From CAZHDB01 sp964531225 (GTDB lineage Archaea; Thermoproteota; Thermoprotei_A; Sulfolobales; Desulfurococcaceae): a stretch of 28,051 bases of DNA. The notes under the pieces were generated by a model. The model saw only the letters and a list, made by a program, of their open reading frames with translations, was not told the DNA's origin and made no database searches. Made by a program: the position numbers and the translations under genes. The DNA is taken from contig CAZHDB010000021.1 in NCBI GenBank assembly GCA_964531225.1, positions 1 to 28,051 on the forward strand. The letters run 5' to 3'. This document shows, piece by piece, positions 1-8,085 of the stretch (position 1 is the stretch's first letter; each line of letters starts with the position of its first letter).

Positions 1-1
1 G

Positions 2-1810
2 TTTAAGCAAATATCATTCAGCTCTATATGCTCACCAAATGATCCTACATGTAACTTACCGAATGGTGGGGAAGGCATCGTACCTGATGGGATATGGTAT
101 ACCGAAAATTGGCCTACAGCTTTAGGCGAGGAACTAAAACTGGAAATAAATACGAATGAAACGAAATTTCTTTTCATTCGTCCAGTGAATCCCCTAAACA
201 GTTATTGGAGTACTGTATCTCCATCTATATTGGAGATGGGATTTACCATAACTACTGTGCCGAGAGAGAAGGTTTATGAAGAACAGGTTATGATGGTGTG
301 GATAAATGACACATACTTAGGCTATCGTGTGATCCCAGGTTATGAACCATCTATATCTTTTTTCTACAAGTATTACCCTGGAATTAGGGATATAAACAAA
401 TCATACACTATAGTGATCGAAGTAGTAGGGAGTAATACTATATCTTGGAACATTACTGTAAGGAACTATATCGTGTATGAAATACATGAAAATTTCTATA
501 GAGACTCGTTTAAAACAAAGTTCATACTATCGCCTTTCCAAGAATCTACTAATCCGCCTATGTATAGTACTATATTGCTTAAAGACGCCTATAATTATAC
601 ATATAGATTTCTAGTACCTATACCATTACCTAGCGGAGGATATTTCAATGATCCAGATAAACTTTTCTTTGATGAAAACCTTAGCTTTACTGCTAGGCTT
701 CGTATAACCTCTGCTATAAGTAGTCCCTATAGATTTAGAATAGGACTGTGTTTTGGTACATACTGTGTAGAAGAGGAAGTTGTGTTAGATAGCGATAGTG
801 AAAAAGAAATAGAGTATATGAGAACATGTGATCTTTATTTTGCAGATGACATACTAGAATATAGTAAAACAGATGGCTCAATACCACTGGTCTTCTACAT
901 AGAGCCCATAGATACACCGCAGGAGAATGTTATTGAAGTAATTATACGCATTACTAATATCTTCCCAACAGGTTTGAGAGTTGTTCCACCCCTATACTTC
1001 AGATACGGGCCTTGGTATAGGGAAGAAGTAATACTTTCAACGATCTATCATAAAGATTACCTGCTTCTAAAAGGTCAATTTAAGGATGTGATCTCAACAA
1101 TTATGGGTACAGAGAGGGTTCTTGTATATGGAAGTGTAAATAAGTTTTGCCCTACGTTATTTAGTGCTAAGTACTCTGTGTCAAGTATAGGACGTGGTGC
1201 GGGTACGTCTATTGTATATATGGAGTTGAAACCCTTTATACCTGTATGGAGCGATGAAGAGCCTTACAGTGGGAACTATTATACCGAGTATTTTCTGGCA
1301 GGAATAAAGAAGTTAAAGCTAGAAGTAAAGCTTGAGGGAGCATCCTTTAATCCTGTTGAGGTACATGCATATGACTATGACCCAGGTGTTGGTGCTTACT
1401 TACCTGATGAAGAAGAACTTATATCTAAGATTCTTACTGTAATACAGATCGGTGAAAAAGTAGCTAAATATGTTTCTAAAACTATAGCTACGGCCTTAGG
1501 CGAGTTAAAGAAGTTATTATTTATAGGGAGCATTATAGCACATGGATATGATGCGCTTAGAAGCCAGCTAATAAATGATGTATCTATATATGTCAGCGGT
1601 GATACACTTCGTGTAGAATTTACTAATGCTCCTTTAAATCCATGTCCTACTGATAAAGGACTTGTGGTTAGAGCCAATATAGATTATTCTTATTCGTTAG
1701 GAGAAAGTTATGCGGAGGGATACTTTATAGCAGAGGCTCAAACAGTCGTTTATTCTTCTTCAGTTAACTATGTGTTTACAAGTAACTATAGGTTATATCT
1801 ACCTCCTTAG
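2..1810 (+). CDS. Secreted or cell-surface beta-rich protein, 5' end outside window
   Basis: I do not recognise the family. The reading frame is open without a stop from base 2 through the GTG at 185, so that GTG is not the real start; the gene begins before the window and at least 602 residues are visible. The product is rich in Tyr, Ser, Thr, Val and Ile and has many NxS/T sequons (for example NDT, NKS, NIT, NYT, NLS), as expected for an N-glycosylated archaeal exoprotein with beta-sandwich folds. A few cysteines are scattered (for example in the GLCFGTYC stretch). Near residues 405-440 of the part after base 185 there is a helical, moderately hydrophobic stretch (SKILTVIQIGEKVAKYV and following). 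No C-terminal membrane anchor is visible; it ends in YLPP. A multi-spanning membrane protein gene follows 17 bases later, suggesting an envelope pair. Confidence 0.75.
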   Translation, partial: FKQISFSSICSPNDPTCNLPNGGEGIVPDGIWYTENWPTALGEELKLEINTNETKFLFIRPVNPLNSYWSTVSPSILEMGFTITTVPREKVYEEQVMMVWINDTYLGYRVIPGYEPSISFFYKYYPGIRDINKSYTIVIEVVGSNTISWNITVRNYIVYEIHENFYRDSFKTKFILSPFQESTNPPMYSTILLKDAYNYTYRFLVPIPLPSGGYFNDPDKLFFDENLSFTARLRITSAISSPYRFRIGLCFGTYCVEEEVVLDSDSEKEIEYMRTCDLYFADDILEYSKTDGSIPLVFYIEPIDTPQENVIEVIIRITNIFPTGLRVVPPLYFRYGPWYREEVILSTIYHKDYLLLKGQFKDVISTIMGTERVLVYGSVNKFCPTLFSAKYSVSSIGRGAGTSIVYMELKPFIPVWSDEEPYSGNYYTEYFLAGIKKLKLEVKLEGASFNPVEVHAYDYDPGVGAYLPDEEELISKILTVIQIGEKVAKYVSKTIATALGELKKLLFIGSIIAHGYDALRSQLINDVSIYVSGDTLRVEFTNAPLNPCPTDKGLVVRANIDYSYSLGESYAEGYFIAEAQTVVYSSSVNYVFTSNYRLYLPP

Positions 1811-1827
1811 ATGAGGGCTGATGAGTC

Positions 1828-2610
1828 TTGTGGACTGCTATAAAGCGTATTACTAAGGTAATTAGTAAATATAATGTATTTATATTATGTGTAATAATAC
1901 CGTTAGCTATAGCTATTGTGCTTGCTAATGTGTATCCTTACTATAATCATCCGCCATGGAAGAATGATTCTATCTATCCATACAGTAGAGATGAAACTAT
2001 ATTTTTGATATTCTTATCTTTTTATCTCTCGTTTACTGTATTAATTATCTTCACGGTATATCCTGTGGCAAGCCTTAGTACAAGATTAGAAAAAAATAGG
2101 AAAATATATGCATTCCACCTAGGGCTTATAGGCTGGTGCAGTATACCACTAATTATAGGTTTGGTTAGTGTAATTATTCCTCTATCCGCCTTACCAACAA
2201 TTGATCTAGAGAAGGCACGGGTCTTATATAGGGGCTTCGATTATGCTCAAACAATATATTCTATAGAGCTGTTAATTAATATTCCACTATCATATACATT
2301 GTTCTATATAATTGTGAATAAAAATATAAAACCACTAAGGATCCTGCGGAATTTTGTAATACTTCTTATAATAGGGTATATTATCATAAACGCTTCTATG
2401 ATAACGCAAGCCCTAATTGATTTATCAATAGTAAAGATAGGACATAGATACCTATACATATACTTCAGAGGATATGATCCAGATATATTGGATATAATGA
2501 ATAGACAGAACATAGTAGTAGAAGCATTATTACCAACATGGGGCTTTCTCATAGGATTGATTATATGGGCACTTATCTTAAAGAGGATAATTCAACGTTT
2601 ATATCTATAG
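1828..2610 (+). CDS. Six-helix integral membrane protein of unknown function
   Basis: The 260-residue product has about six hydrophobic segments, near residues 14-34, 56-82, 98-124, 142-163, 174-199 and 231-252, with a short basic N-terminus and a basic C-terminus (ILKRIIQRLYL). No catalytic or transport motif is recognisable. The start is a TTG with an imperfect ribosome site (GAGGGCTGATG) upstream; no in-frame ATG occurs near the N-terminus. It lies 17 bases after the surface protein gene and probably shares its transcript. It might be an anchor, export helper or sensor for that protein, but this rests only on adjacency. Confidence 0.7.
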   Translation: MWTAIKRITKVISKYNVFILCVIIPLAIAIVLANVYPYYNHPPWKNDSIYPYSRDETIFLIFLSFYLSFTVLIIFTVYPVASLSTRLEKNRKIYAFHLGLIGWCSIPLIIGLVSVIIPLSALPTIDLEKARVLYRGFDYAQTIYSIELLINIPLSYTLFYIIVNKNIKPLRILRNFVILLIIGYIIINASMITQALIDLSIVKIGHRYLYIYFRGYDPDILDIMNRQNIVVEALLPTWGFLIGLIIWALILKRIIQRLYL

Positions 2611-2720
2611 GTTAGATTATGTTTTAAGGTATAGCAACATCCCCGGGATTAGTTAATGTCAGTTAATTCTATACCTAATAGAACATAGAACACTTCATAT
2701 AAACTATTTTAATAATTTAA

Positions 2721-3419
2721 CTAGATTTTATAGATATTAAGTTTCCTCTCATAAGCCTCTATAATTCTTGATATAACAATCCATGTTTCTAAGGGTCTGG
2801 GGTATATAGCGTACACTTCATCAGCTAATCTATAGACCTTTTTACTAAAGTCCCCATGTGGGAACCCGCCGATTCCTATGATTCCATTACTTGTTATTGT
2901 ATCTTCTACTACATAATCCGGCGATACTAATTCACCTGTCTCGCTTAATAGTATGAGTTTTTTACCAATGTACGATACTAATTCTTCTAAACTCATATCC
3001 TTAATTAATAATAATGGATTATCTGAATTAGGAGGTACTTTACCCTTAATAAATAATTGTTCAATAAGACCTACGAACCTCATATAGTTTCTTGGTATTC
3101 GTGTATCTGGTCTTACGAATATTGTATAGTCACCTATAGTATGAATATAGATCCTTAGCTTGCCCTCAAGATTTAATGGACTACTTAATGCATTTAATAA
3201 TGATACATGTATTATATCTGGTCTTCCCCGTTTCTCACTATATTTAAGATCCTTCATTGCATGATAGTGAATACTCTTATCTAAAAGTATGTCTCCCGGC
3301 CTCTTACCCCTCCTTCTTGCACTTTTTAATACTGCCGGATGGCCCCAGATCTCTCTAGGTACAAGCTCTAACGACGACTCTATTAATACCATATATAGCA
3401 TTTCTACTATCCTCTCCAT
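2721..3419 (-). CDS. nep1: Nep1/Emg1 rRNA pseudouridine N1-methyltransferase
   Basis: A 232-residue SPOUT-class methyltransferase of the Nep1 (Emg1) family, which methylates N1 of a pseudouridine in helix 35 of small-subunit rRNA with S-adenosylmethionine and assists 30S assembly. Family signatures seen are RRGKRPGDILLDKSIHYHAM near residues 35-54, GRPDIIHVSLL, the RPDTRIPRNY block and the C-terminal knot segment IIGIGGFPHGDF. Length is typical. The gene is divergent from the RNase P protein gene. No ribosome site precedes the ATG, and a TATA-like AAAACTTTTA lies about 26 bases upstream on its strand, so the mRNA may be leaderless (inference). Confidence 0.95.
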   Translation of the reverse strand: MERIVEMLYMVLIESSLELVPREIWGHPAVLKSARRRGKRPGDILLDKSIHYHAMKDLKYSEKRGRPDIIHVSLLNALSSPLNLEGKLRIYIHTIGDYTIFVRPDTRIPRNYMRFVGLIEQLFIKGKVPPNSDNPLLLIKDMSLEELVSYIGKKLILLSETGELVSPDYVVEDTITSNGIIGIGGFPHGDFSKKVYRLADEVYAIYPRPLETWIVISRIIEAYERKLNIYKI

Positions 3420-3421
3420 GA

Positions 3422-3450
3422 GCTCTATATAGTCTATGCTAAAAGTTTTT
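3422..3450. promoter_or_regulatory. Likely divergent promoters of nep1 and RNase P protein gene
   Basis: The short gap between the two divergent starts holds CTATATAG (about 3426-3433), which could be the TATA element for the plus-strand cluster, and AAAAGTTTTT (3441-3450), whose complement could be that of nep1. With the usual archaeal spacing of about 26 bases these would start transcription close to the nep1 ATG and about 30 bases before the TTG at 3490. Assignment by position and base composition only. Confidence 0.35.
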
Positions 3451-3489
3451 CATATACATATTTGTATTCTAGGTTTGGAGGGTATTTGG

Positions 3490-3825
3490 TTGGTTTCTAA
3501 AAGGAGGAAGCGTTTAAGGGATCTGGCTATCCAGAGAATTAGAATACTATATAGATTAGCTAGTGATAGGGCTAGGCTAGGCGACTATAGTCTTTCTAGA
3601 AGATATATCGAGTTAATAATTAGAATTAGCCATAAAGCTAGAATTAAGCTACCAATATATATTAGAAGGGGTTTTTGTAGGAGATGTAAAGTAGCCCTCA
3701 TACCAGGCGTAACAGCTAGGATCAGATTACAAAGTGAGGGTAATGGTTCACGCGTGGTGGTTACATGTTTACTATGTGGATGGAAGAGGAGATACATGAT
3801 CAAGGCTCGCAGAGAAGCAAAATAA
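3490..3825 (+). CDS. rnp4: Ribonuclease P protein component 4 (Rpr2/Rpp21 family)
   Basis: The protein subunit Rpp21 of archaeal RNase P, which helps the catalytic RNA remove 5' leaders from pre-tRNA. The 111-residue protein has an N-terminal helical, very basic part (KRRKRLRDLAIQRIRILYRL) and a C-terminal zinc ribbon formed by CRRC and CLLC, about 40 residues apart, as in the family. The open frame reaches back to an ATG at 3436, but the TTG at 3490 is preceded by GGAGGG at 3477-3482 with 7-base spacing and gives the expected N-terminus, so I start there. It opens the translation cluster, and its 3' end overlaps the next gene by about 60 bases. Confidence 0.9.
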   Translation: MVSKRRKRLRDLAIQRIRILYRLASDRARLGDYSLSRRYIELIIRISHKARIKLPIYIRRGFCRRCKVALIPGVTARIRLQSEGNGSRVVVTCLLCGWKRRYMIKARREAK

Positions 3826-4151
3826 AGGAGAAAAAAGCCCAGTCTAGATCAGATATTAACATAGGTAAAAAGGGTATTACAGATTCTGTTATTCGCGAGA
3901 TTAAGCGTCGTTTGGATGAAGAAGGTGTTGTAAAGATAAGGGTTCTAAAAACAGCTTTAGCTGTATCGGGATTAGATAGAAGGGAACTCGCTAGAATGGT
4001 TGCTGAGAAAGTTGGTGCTTTACTTGTTGAGGTTCGGGGTAGGACATTTATACTAGCAAAGCCCTTGGATAAAGGGAGGAAAGAAAAGGGTACAGTATAT
4101 AAGAAGCATAAAGTGTTTAAAACAAGTGATAGAAGGGGGTTGAGAAAGTAA
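3765..4151 (+). CDS. YhbY/CRM-domain RNA-binding protein
   Basis: A small RNA-binding protein of the YhbY (CRM) family, associated in bacteria with pre-50S particles and in plants with intron splicing. The domain lies around residues 32-98, from GKKGITDSVIREIKRRLDEE to VEVRGRTFILAKP, and is followed by a basic tail (KKHKVFKTSDRRGLRK). Start choice is uncertain: ATG codons at 3765, 3774 and 3780 all lie inside the RNase P gene and none has a clear ribosome site, while the good GGAG just after the RNase P stop (3828-3833) is followed by no ATG, GTG or TTG in frame. Translation may be coupled to the upstream gene or use a rare codon. The stop overlaps the S19e ATG by one base (TAATG). Confidence 0.85.
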   Translation: MFTMWMEEEIHDQGSQRSKIKEKKAQSRSDINIGKKGITDSVIREIKRRLDEEGVVKIRVLKTALAVSGLDRRELARMVAEKVGALLVEVRGRTFILAKPLDKGRKEKGTVYKKHKVFKTSDRRGLRK

Positions 4152-4633
4152 TGGTTACAGCATTAGAAGTTCCAGCTGATAAGTTGATTGAGAGACTGGC
4201 ACTATATCTAAAGAATCGTGTACCTGAAGTTAGACCCCCTCCATGGGCTTATATGGTTAAAACAGGTGCTCATAAGGAGCGTATACCTCAGGATCCTAAT
4301 TGGTGGTATTATAGAGCAGCATCGATACTCAGGAAACTCTACAAGAGTAGTGAACCTATTGGTATAGAGACTTTCCGTACAATATATGGCGGGCGTAAAA
4401 ACTATGGTGTATCGCCAGAACATTTCGTCAAGGGCAGTGGTAGCATTGTTAGGAAGATACTGCAGCAATTAGAAAAAGCTAATCTTGTTAGAAAAATACC
4501 TAGAAAAGGTAGAGTACTTACACCTGCTGGACGTGCATTACTTGATAGACTTGCATTTGAGATAATGAAGGAACTTGTGAGAGAGAACCCAGAACTAGCG
4601 AAGTATTTACCTCCTAGTCAAAGGCCAAAGTAA
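4151..4633 (+). CDS. rps19e: 30S ribosomal protein S19e
   Basis: Ribosomal protein eS19, found in archaeal and eukaryotic small subunits and needed in eukaryotes for 40S maturation. The 160-residue product shows family signatures: the N-terminal VPADKLIERLALYLKN, the PPWAYMVKTGAHKERIPQD block, WWYYRAASILRKLY, GIETFRTIYGGRKNYGVSPE and the winged-helix part ending LTPAGRALLDRLA. It starts at the ATG that overlaps the preceding stop by one base, so it is probably translated by coupling. Length and order are normal for archaea. Confidence 0.97.
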   Translation: MVTALEVPADKLIERLALYLKNRVPEVRPPPWAYMVKTGAHKERIPQDPNWWYYRAASILRKLYKSSEPIGIETFRTIYGGRKNYGVSPEHFVKGSGSIVRKILQQLEKANLVRKIPRKGRVLTPAGRALLDRLAFEIMKELVRENPELAKYLPPSQRPK

Positions 4634-4649
4634 ATGGAGGGGAGAATAT

Positions 4650-4985
4650 TTGACATATGAATATGATGAAGAATTAGAGCTTTTGAAAAGAAAGAAACTA
4701 TTAGAATATCAAAGAAGACTTCAAGAAGAAGAAAGGCGTAGGCAACTTGAGCTCCAAAAGGAGACCTTATTGCGTAGAATACTTACTCCCGAAGCTCGGG
4801 CTAGACTTTCCAATTTAAAACTTGTTCGCCCAGATCTTGCTAGAATTATTGAGGAACAATTAATTGCCTTAGCTCAGACTGGACGGATTCGAACCCCAGT
4901 TACAGATCGTGAGCTTAAGCAATTATTGCTCCAGATTTATGAACAAACGCATCGTGAGACACGTATACGTATTCGAGAGAAGTAG
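4650..4985 (+). CDS. PDCD5-family DNA/RNA-binding protein
   Basis: An archaeal homologue of human PDCD5 (TFAR19), a small helical protein whose archaeal role is unclear, usually annotated as a DNA-binding protein and typically encoded beside S19e. The 111-residue product has a long charged N-terminal helix (residues 5-45), then the conserved core LTPEARARLSNLKLVRPDLA, then IEEQLIALAQTGRI and TDRELKQLLLQI. The start is a TTG at 4650, preceded by GGAGGGGA (4636-4643) with about 6-base spacing; no ATG at the N-terminus competes. Its neighbours are S19e and L39e. Confidence 0.93.
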   Translation: MTYEYDEELELLKRKKLLEYQRRLQEEERRRQLELQKETLLRRILTPEARARLSNLKLVRPDLARIIEEQLIALAQTGRIRTPVTDRELKQLLLQIYEQTHRETRIRIREK

Positions 4986-5002
4986 TCTTCAGGTGATTAT
5001 TT

Positions 5003-5158
5003 ATGGCCCGTAATAAGCCTTTGGGTAAGAAACTTCGTCTTGCATCCGCACAACATAGTAATAAACCAATACCTATATGGGTAACAATTAAGACAAGATT
5101 AAGAGTTCGTAGAGGTTTTAGGCTTAGGCATTGGCGTAGAACCAAGCTTAAGGCCTAG
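5003..5158 (+). CDS. rpl39e: 50S ribosomal protein L39e
   Basis: A 51-residue basic protein read directly from the DNA: it begins MARNKPLGKKLRLASAQHSN, has the invariant IPIWV and ends in an Arg/Lys-rich tail (RHWRRTKLKA). L39e sits in the wall of the nascent-peptide exit tunnel of archaeal and eukaryotic large subunits. The ATG at 5003 follows AGGTGAT (4991-4997). It lies 17 bases after the PDCD5-like gene and 12 bases before L31e, the common archaeal order. Confidence 0.97.
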   Translation: MARNKPLGKKLRLASAQHSNKPIPIWVTIKTRLRVRRGFRLRHWRRTKLKA

Positions 5159-5170
5159 AGGTGATGTTTA

Positions 5171-5449
5171 ATGAGTAAGAAGGAAACTGAGTTAAAGAGA
5201 GTTTACACTATTCCCTTGTATCGTGTGTACTGGGGCAGGAGAAGTAATAGGGCTAAGAGAGCTATTAAGCTCATAAGGAGGTTTGTTCAGAGACATTTTA
5301 AGGAGGCTGAAAGGATAGTTATTGATAATGCCGTTAATAACTATGTATGGAGTCGCGGTATTGAAAAGCCTCCTAGAAGGATAAGAGTTATCATAGAGTA
5401 TAGGCCTGAGGATAAGTTGGCTAAGGTATTACTTGCAAGGAAAGCCTAA
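5171..5449 (+). CDS. rpl31e: 50S ribosomal protein L31e
   Basis: Ribosomal protein eL31 of the large subunit, near the tunnel exit where SRP and chaperones dock. The 92-residue product has the family pattern: RVYTIPLYRVYWGRRSNRAK near the N-terminus, AIKLIRRFVQRHFK, then the IDNAVNNYVWSRGIEKPPRR block and a final beta strand, IRVIIEYR. The ATG is preceded by AGAGGTGATG at 5157-5166. It is between L39e and aIF6 in the same transcription unit. Confidence 0.97.
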   Translation: MSKKETELKRVYTIPLYRVYWGRRSNRAKRAIKLIRRFVQRHFKEAERIVIDNAVNNYVWSRGIEKPPRRIRVIIEYRPEDKLAKVLLARKA

Positions 5450-5489
5450 TTTTCCTCATATTATACTACATATTCTTGGATGAAATACC

Positions 5490-6167
5490 ATGAATATTAA
5501 TAAGTTAAGAGTATATGGAAATCCAAATATAGGAGTCTACATATTTGCCAATGACAAAGTAGCTATTATTCCGCCTGGACTAAATGAGGATGAGAAAAAA
5601 TTAGTCATTGAAACACTTAATGTAGAACTTGTTGAGACAAAAATTGCTGATACAATACTTATAGGAGTCATGATAGCTGGCAACAATCATGGTATCATAC
5701 TTCCAAGGAATACTAGAGACGAAGAATATACTTATCTTAAGAACGTACTTAAACACTATGGTTTAAATGTTGAAATACTGAGATCTAAAAATACTGCTTT
5801 AGGAAATCTTGTCCTGGTTAATGACAATGCTGCTATAGTTGGCTCGGAACTTGAGAGATCAGAAATTATTCGTGTACGTAATGCCTTAGACGTAGAAGTT
5901 GTTCAAAAAGACATATTATACCTAACTATACCGGGTTCATTAGCTGTTGTAACAAATAATGGAGGAGTTATTCATCCTGATGTGTCCGATGAAGAACTCA
6001 AAGATATAGAGAAAATATTAAAGGTACCTTTTGAGAGAGCAACAGTTAATTCAGGGATACCTTTTATAAAGACTGGATTAATAGCCAATACATACGGTGC
6101 ATTAGTAGGGGAGTTAACTACGGGTCCCGAGATCCTTCGGATACAGAGAGGTCTTGTCCCGAGGTGA
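5490..6167 (+). CDS. eif6: Translation initiation (ribosome anti-association) factor aIF6
   Basis: aIF6 binds the large subunit near L14 and prevents joining with the small subunit. The 225-residue product has the expected five-fold pseudo-symmetric repeat: related strands recur as PNIGVYIFANDKVAIIPPG, NNHGIILPRN, LGNLVLVNDNAAIVGSEL, GSLAVVTNNGGVIHPDVS and TYGALVGELTTGPE. Length is typical. The ATG at 5490 follows GGATGA. The stop (TGA) is inside the GAGGTGA that serves as ribosome site for L18a, so the two are tightly linked. Confidence 0.97.
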   Translation: MNINKLRVYGNPNIGVYIFANDKVAIIPPGLNEDEKKLVIETLNVELVETKIADTILIGVMIAGNNHGIILPRNTRDEEYTYLKNVLKHYGLNVEILRSKNTALGNLVLVNDNAAIVGSELERSEIIRVRNALDVEVVQKDILYLTIPGSLAVVTNNGGVIHPDVSDEELKDIEKILKVPFERATVNSGIPFIKTGLIANTYGALVGELTTGPEILRIQRGLVPR

Positions 6168-6172
6168 AGTGT

Positions 6173-6436
6173 ATGGACCGTGAGGTCAAGATCTATAGAA
6201 TTGAGGGTTATATGCTAATAAGTCATGACAGAAATCCTAAGTGGCAAGTTTTTAGAAAAGAAGTACTTGCGTTAAGGCCGGAGCATGCTTTAGAAAAGAT
6301 ATATTCAGAACTTGGTAGTAGACATAAGCTTAGAAGAAAGCATATAAGAATAACTAGGATTAAGGAGATAAGTTTTGATGAGGCAAGCGATCCAATGGTT
6401 ATTGCCCTATATGAGATGAAGAGGTTTGTTAAGTAA
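6173..6436 (+). CDS. rpl18a: 50S ribosomal protein L18a (L20a/LX)
   Basis: An archaeal large-subunit protein of the L18a/LX family; 87 residues, beginning MDREVKIYRIEGYMLISHDR, with WQVFRKEVLALRPEHALEKI and RITRIKEI typical of the family. A GTG at 6164 would add three residues, but GAGGTGA at 6161-6167 is then inside the coding part, whereas it is a well-spaced ribosome site (5 bases) for the ATG at 6173; I choose the ATG. The final TAA shares one base with the prefoldin ATG (TAATG at 6434-6438). Confidence 0.93.
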   Translation: MDREVKIYRIEGYMLISHDRNPKWQVFRKEVLALRPEHALEKIYSELGSRHKLRRKHIRITRIKEISFDEASDPMVIALYEMKRFVK

Positions 6437-6924
6437 TGAGTAAGAAGGTTTCACGTGAAGAGACAAGACAAATAGATATTCAAAGTATATTGCTTAGAAT
6501 AAATGAGCTTAGAAACATCATAACAGTATTACAAGATCAGGTTGCGAGCCTTTCACATGACCTTACGGAACTCAGACTTGCCCAGTCAACTATTAAAGGT
6601 CTTGAAGAATTACGTGGGGAGACGGAAGCTCTTATATCAATTGATCGCCTTGCATCAGTATTTATTCCATCGAGTATACCTGGTAATTGGAGTGATCGTA
6701 TTTTGGTTAACATTGGTAAAAACTACTATGCAAAGGTAGATAAGGACAGGGCATTAAAGATCCTATCTAATCGAATAACTAATTTAGATAATATACTTAA
6801 GCTTAGAAGGCAAGAACTTAATAGAGCAATAAATGAATACAACTATTTACAACAAGTTCTGCAATCAATTTATATTCAGACACAAGCAGCTACTAAAGAG
6901 CAGGCTGATCAATCATCTAAGTAA
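6436..6924 (+). CDS. pfdA: Prefoldin subunit alpha
   Basis: The alpha subunit of the archaeal jellyfish-shaped hexameric chaperone that hands unfolded proteins to the thermosome. The 162-residue product has an N-terminal coiled coil (residues about 12-60, INELRNIITVLQDQVASLSH), a central beta-hairpin region (ASVFIPSSIPGNWSDRILVN, with the following NIGKNYYAKVD) and a C-terminal coiled coil (about 100-145), then a short Gln/Ser tail. It is placed between L18a and ftsY, as in many archaea, with one-base overlap upstream. Confidence 0.95.
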   Translation: MSKKVSREETRQIDIQSILLRINELRNIITVLQDQVASLSHDLTELRLAQSTIKGLEELRGETEALISIDRLASVFIPSSIPGNWSDRILVNIGKNYYAKVDKDRALKILSNRITNLDNILKLRRQELNRAINEYNYLQQVLQSIYIQTQAATKEQADQSSK

Positions 6925-6975
6925 TTACTTGAATTTAGAAGACACTTCATTTCATAATTATTTGGGGCGGTTACT

Positions 6976-7866
6976 TTGTTTAGTAAACTAAGAAGAGTAT
7001 TTACAAATTTTATAGAAAAGGCCTCTAAGAAGATATTCTCTAAAAAGGAACTCTTTGAATTAATCGATGAATTAGAATTATCTCTTATAGAGAATGACGT
7101 AGCATACGAGGTTGTTGAAGAATTAACGAGTAAACTTAGAAAAGCTATAGAAGAAAAGAGTGTACATAGCAAAGGGGAACTCTTACTCCTTTTAAGAAAT
7201 ATCATTAAATCAATCTTCGAAGATATTGAAGAAATAGATATTTTATCTGAAGCACGGATGTATAGGCCATACAAGATAGTATTTCTTGGTGTAAATGGTG
7301 TTGGTAAAACTACTACTATAGCTAAGTTAGCTAAAATGTATAGAGACCATGGTTTTAAGCCCTTAATGGTTGCAGCTGATACGTTCCGTGCTGGTGCTCA
7401 AGAGCAATTAAGGATTCATGGTGAAAAATTGGGTCTTCCAGTATTTATGGGCAAGTATGGAGCGGATCCTGCGGCAATTGTTTTTGATGCCATCATTTTT
7501 GCTGAAAAACGTGGTTATGATGTATTACTAGTGGATACTGCTGGTCGCATGCATGTGGATATAGATCTTGTTGAAGAATTAAAGAAAATAGTCCGTGTAT
7601 CTAAGCCTCATCGAAAAATACTTGTTGTAGATGCATTGACGGGGAATGATGCTCTTGAGCAGGCTCGTTTCTTTAATGATGCCATTGGATTAGATGGAGT
7701 TATTGTTACTAAAGCTGATGCATATGAACAGGGAGGAGTTCCACTTAGCATAGCGTATGTTTTGAGGAAACCCATATTATTTCTTGGTATAGGACAAGAC
7801 TATAAAGATATAAAGCCTTTTAGCGTTGAAGATTTTTTAGACAAGATATTGCCGCAGAAACTCTAG
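6976..7866 (+). CDS. ftsY: Signal recognition particle receptor FtsY
   Basis: The SRP receptor GTPase that docks ribosome-SRP complexes at the membrane. The 296-residue protein has an N helical domain (residues 1-95) and a G domain with GVNGVGKTTT (P-loop, about 104-113), ADTFRAGAQEQL, DTAGR (about 187-191), TKAD (about 245) and the closing GIGQ motif near 270. As usual in archaea it lacks the long acidic N-terminal extension of bacterial FtsY. The start is a TTG at 6976 with a weak upstream GGGGCGG. The secE and spt5 genes follow, forming a secretion/transcription-elongation group. Confidence 0.96.
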   Translation: MFSKLRRVFTNFIEKASKKIFSKKELFELIDELELSLIENDVAYEVVEELTSKLRKAIEEKSVHSKGELLLLLRNIIKSIFEDIEEIDILSEARMYRPYKIVFLGVNGVGKTTTIAKLAKMYRDHGFKPLMVAADTFRAGAQEQLRIHGEKLGLPVFMGKYGADPAAIVFDAIIFAEKRGYDVLLVDTAGRMHVDIDLVEELKKIVRVSKPHRKILVVDALTGNDALEQARFFNDAIGLDGVIVTKADAYEQGGVPLSIAYVLRKPILFLGIGQDYKDIKPFSVEDFLDKILPQKL

Positions 7867-7889
7867 ATAATATGTAGAGTTGATGTAGT

Positions 7890-8066
7890 GTGGGATTTAG
7901 AGAACTAATAGATTCATGGAGAAAAATATTAATACTTGCACGAAAACCCACTGCAGATGAGTATAAATTATCTTTAAAAATGTCTCTGCTTGGTTTAACG
8001 CTTGTCGGAGGCATTGCATTCATAATACGAATTATATTTGCTACATTTTTATTTCCAACACAATAG
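7890..8066 (+). CDS. secE: Preprotein translocase subunit SecE (Sec61 gamma)
   Basis: Read directly from the sequence: 58 residues starting at a GTG at 7890 (preceded by GAGTTGATG), beginning with an amphipathic segment (GFRELIDSWRKILILARKPT), a DEYKLSLK hinge and one membrane helix (SLLGLTLVGGIAFIIRIIFA). This is the layout of Sec61-gamma/SecE, which clamps SecY in the translocon. Its place between ftsY and spt5, and immediately before the L11-L1-L10-L12 genes, is the conserved archaeal and bacterial order. Confidence 0.93.
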   Translation: MGFRELIDSWRKILILARKPTADEYKLSLKMSLLGLTLVGGIAFIIRIIFATFLFPTQ

Positions 8067-8085
8067 ATTGGAGGATTGAATAGGC

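Noticed and set aside
185..187. GTG at 185 as the start of the first gene
   Set aside because: The frame is open back to base 2 and codes for similar exoprotein-like sequence, so the gene is cut by the window edge.
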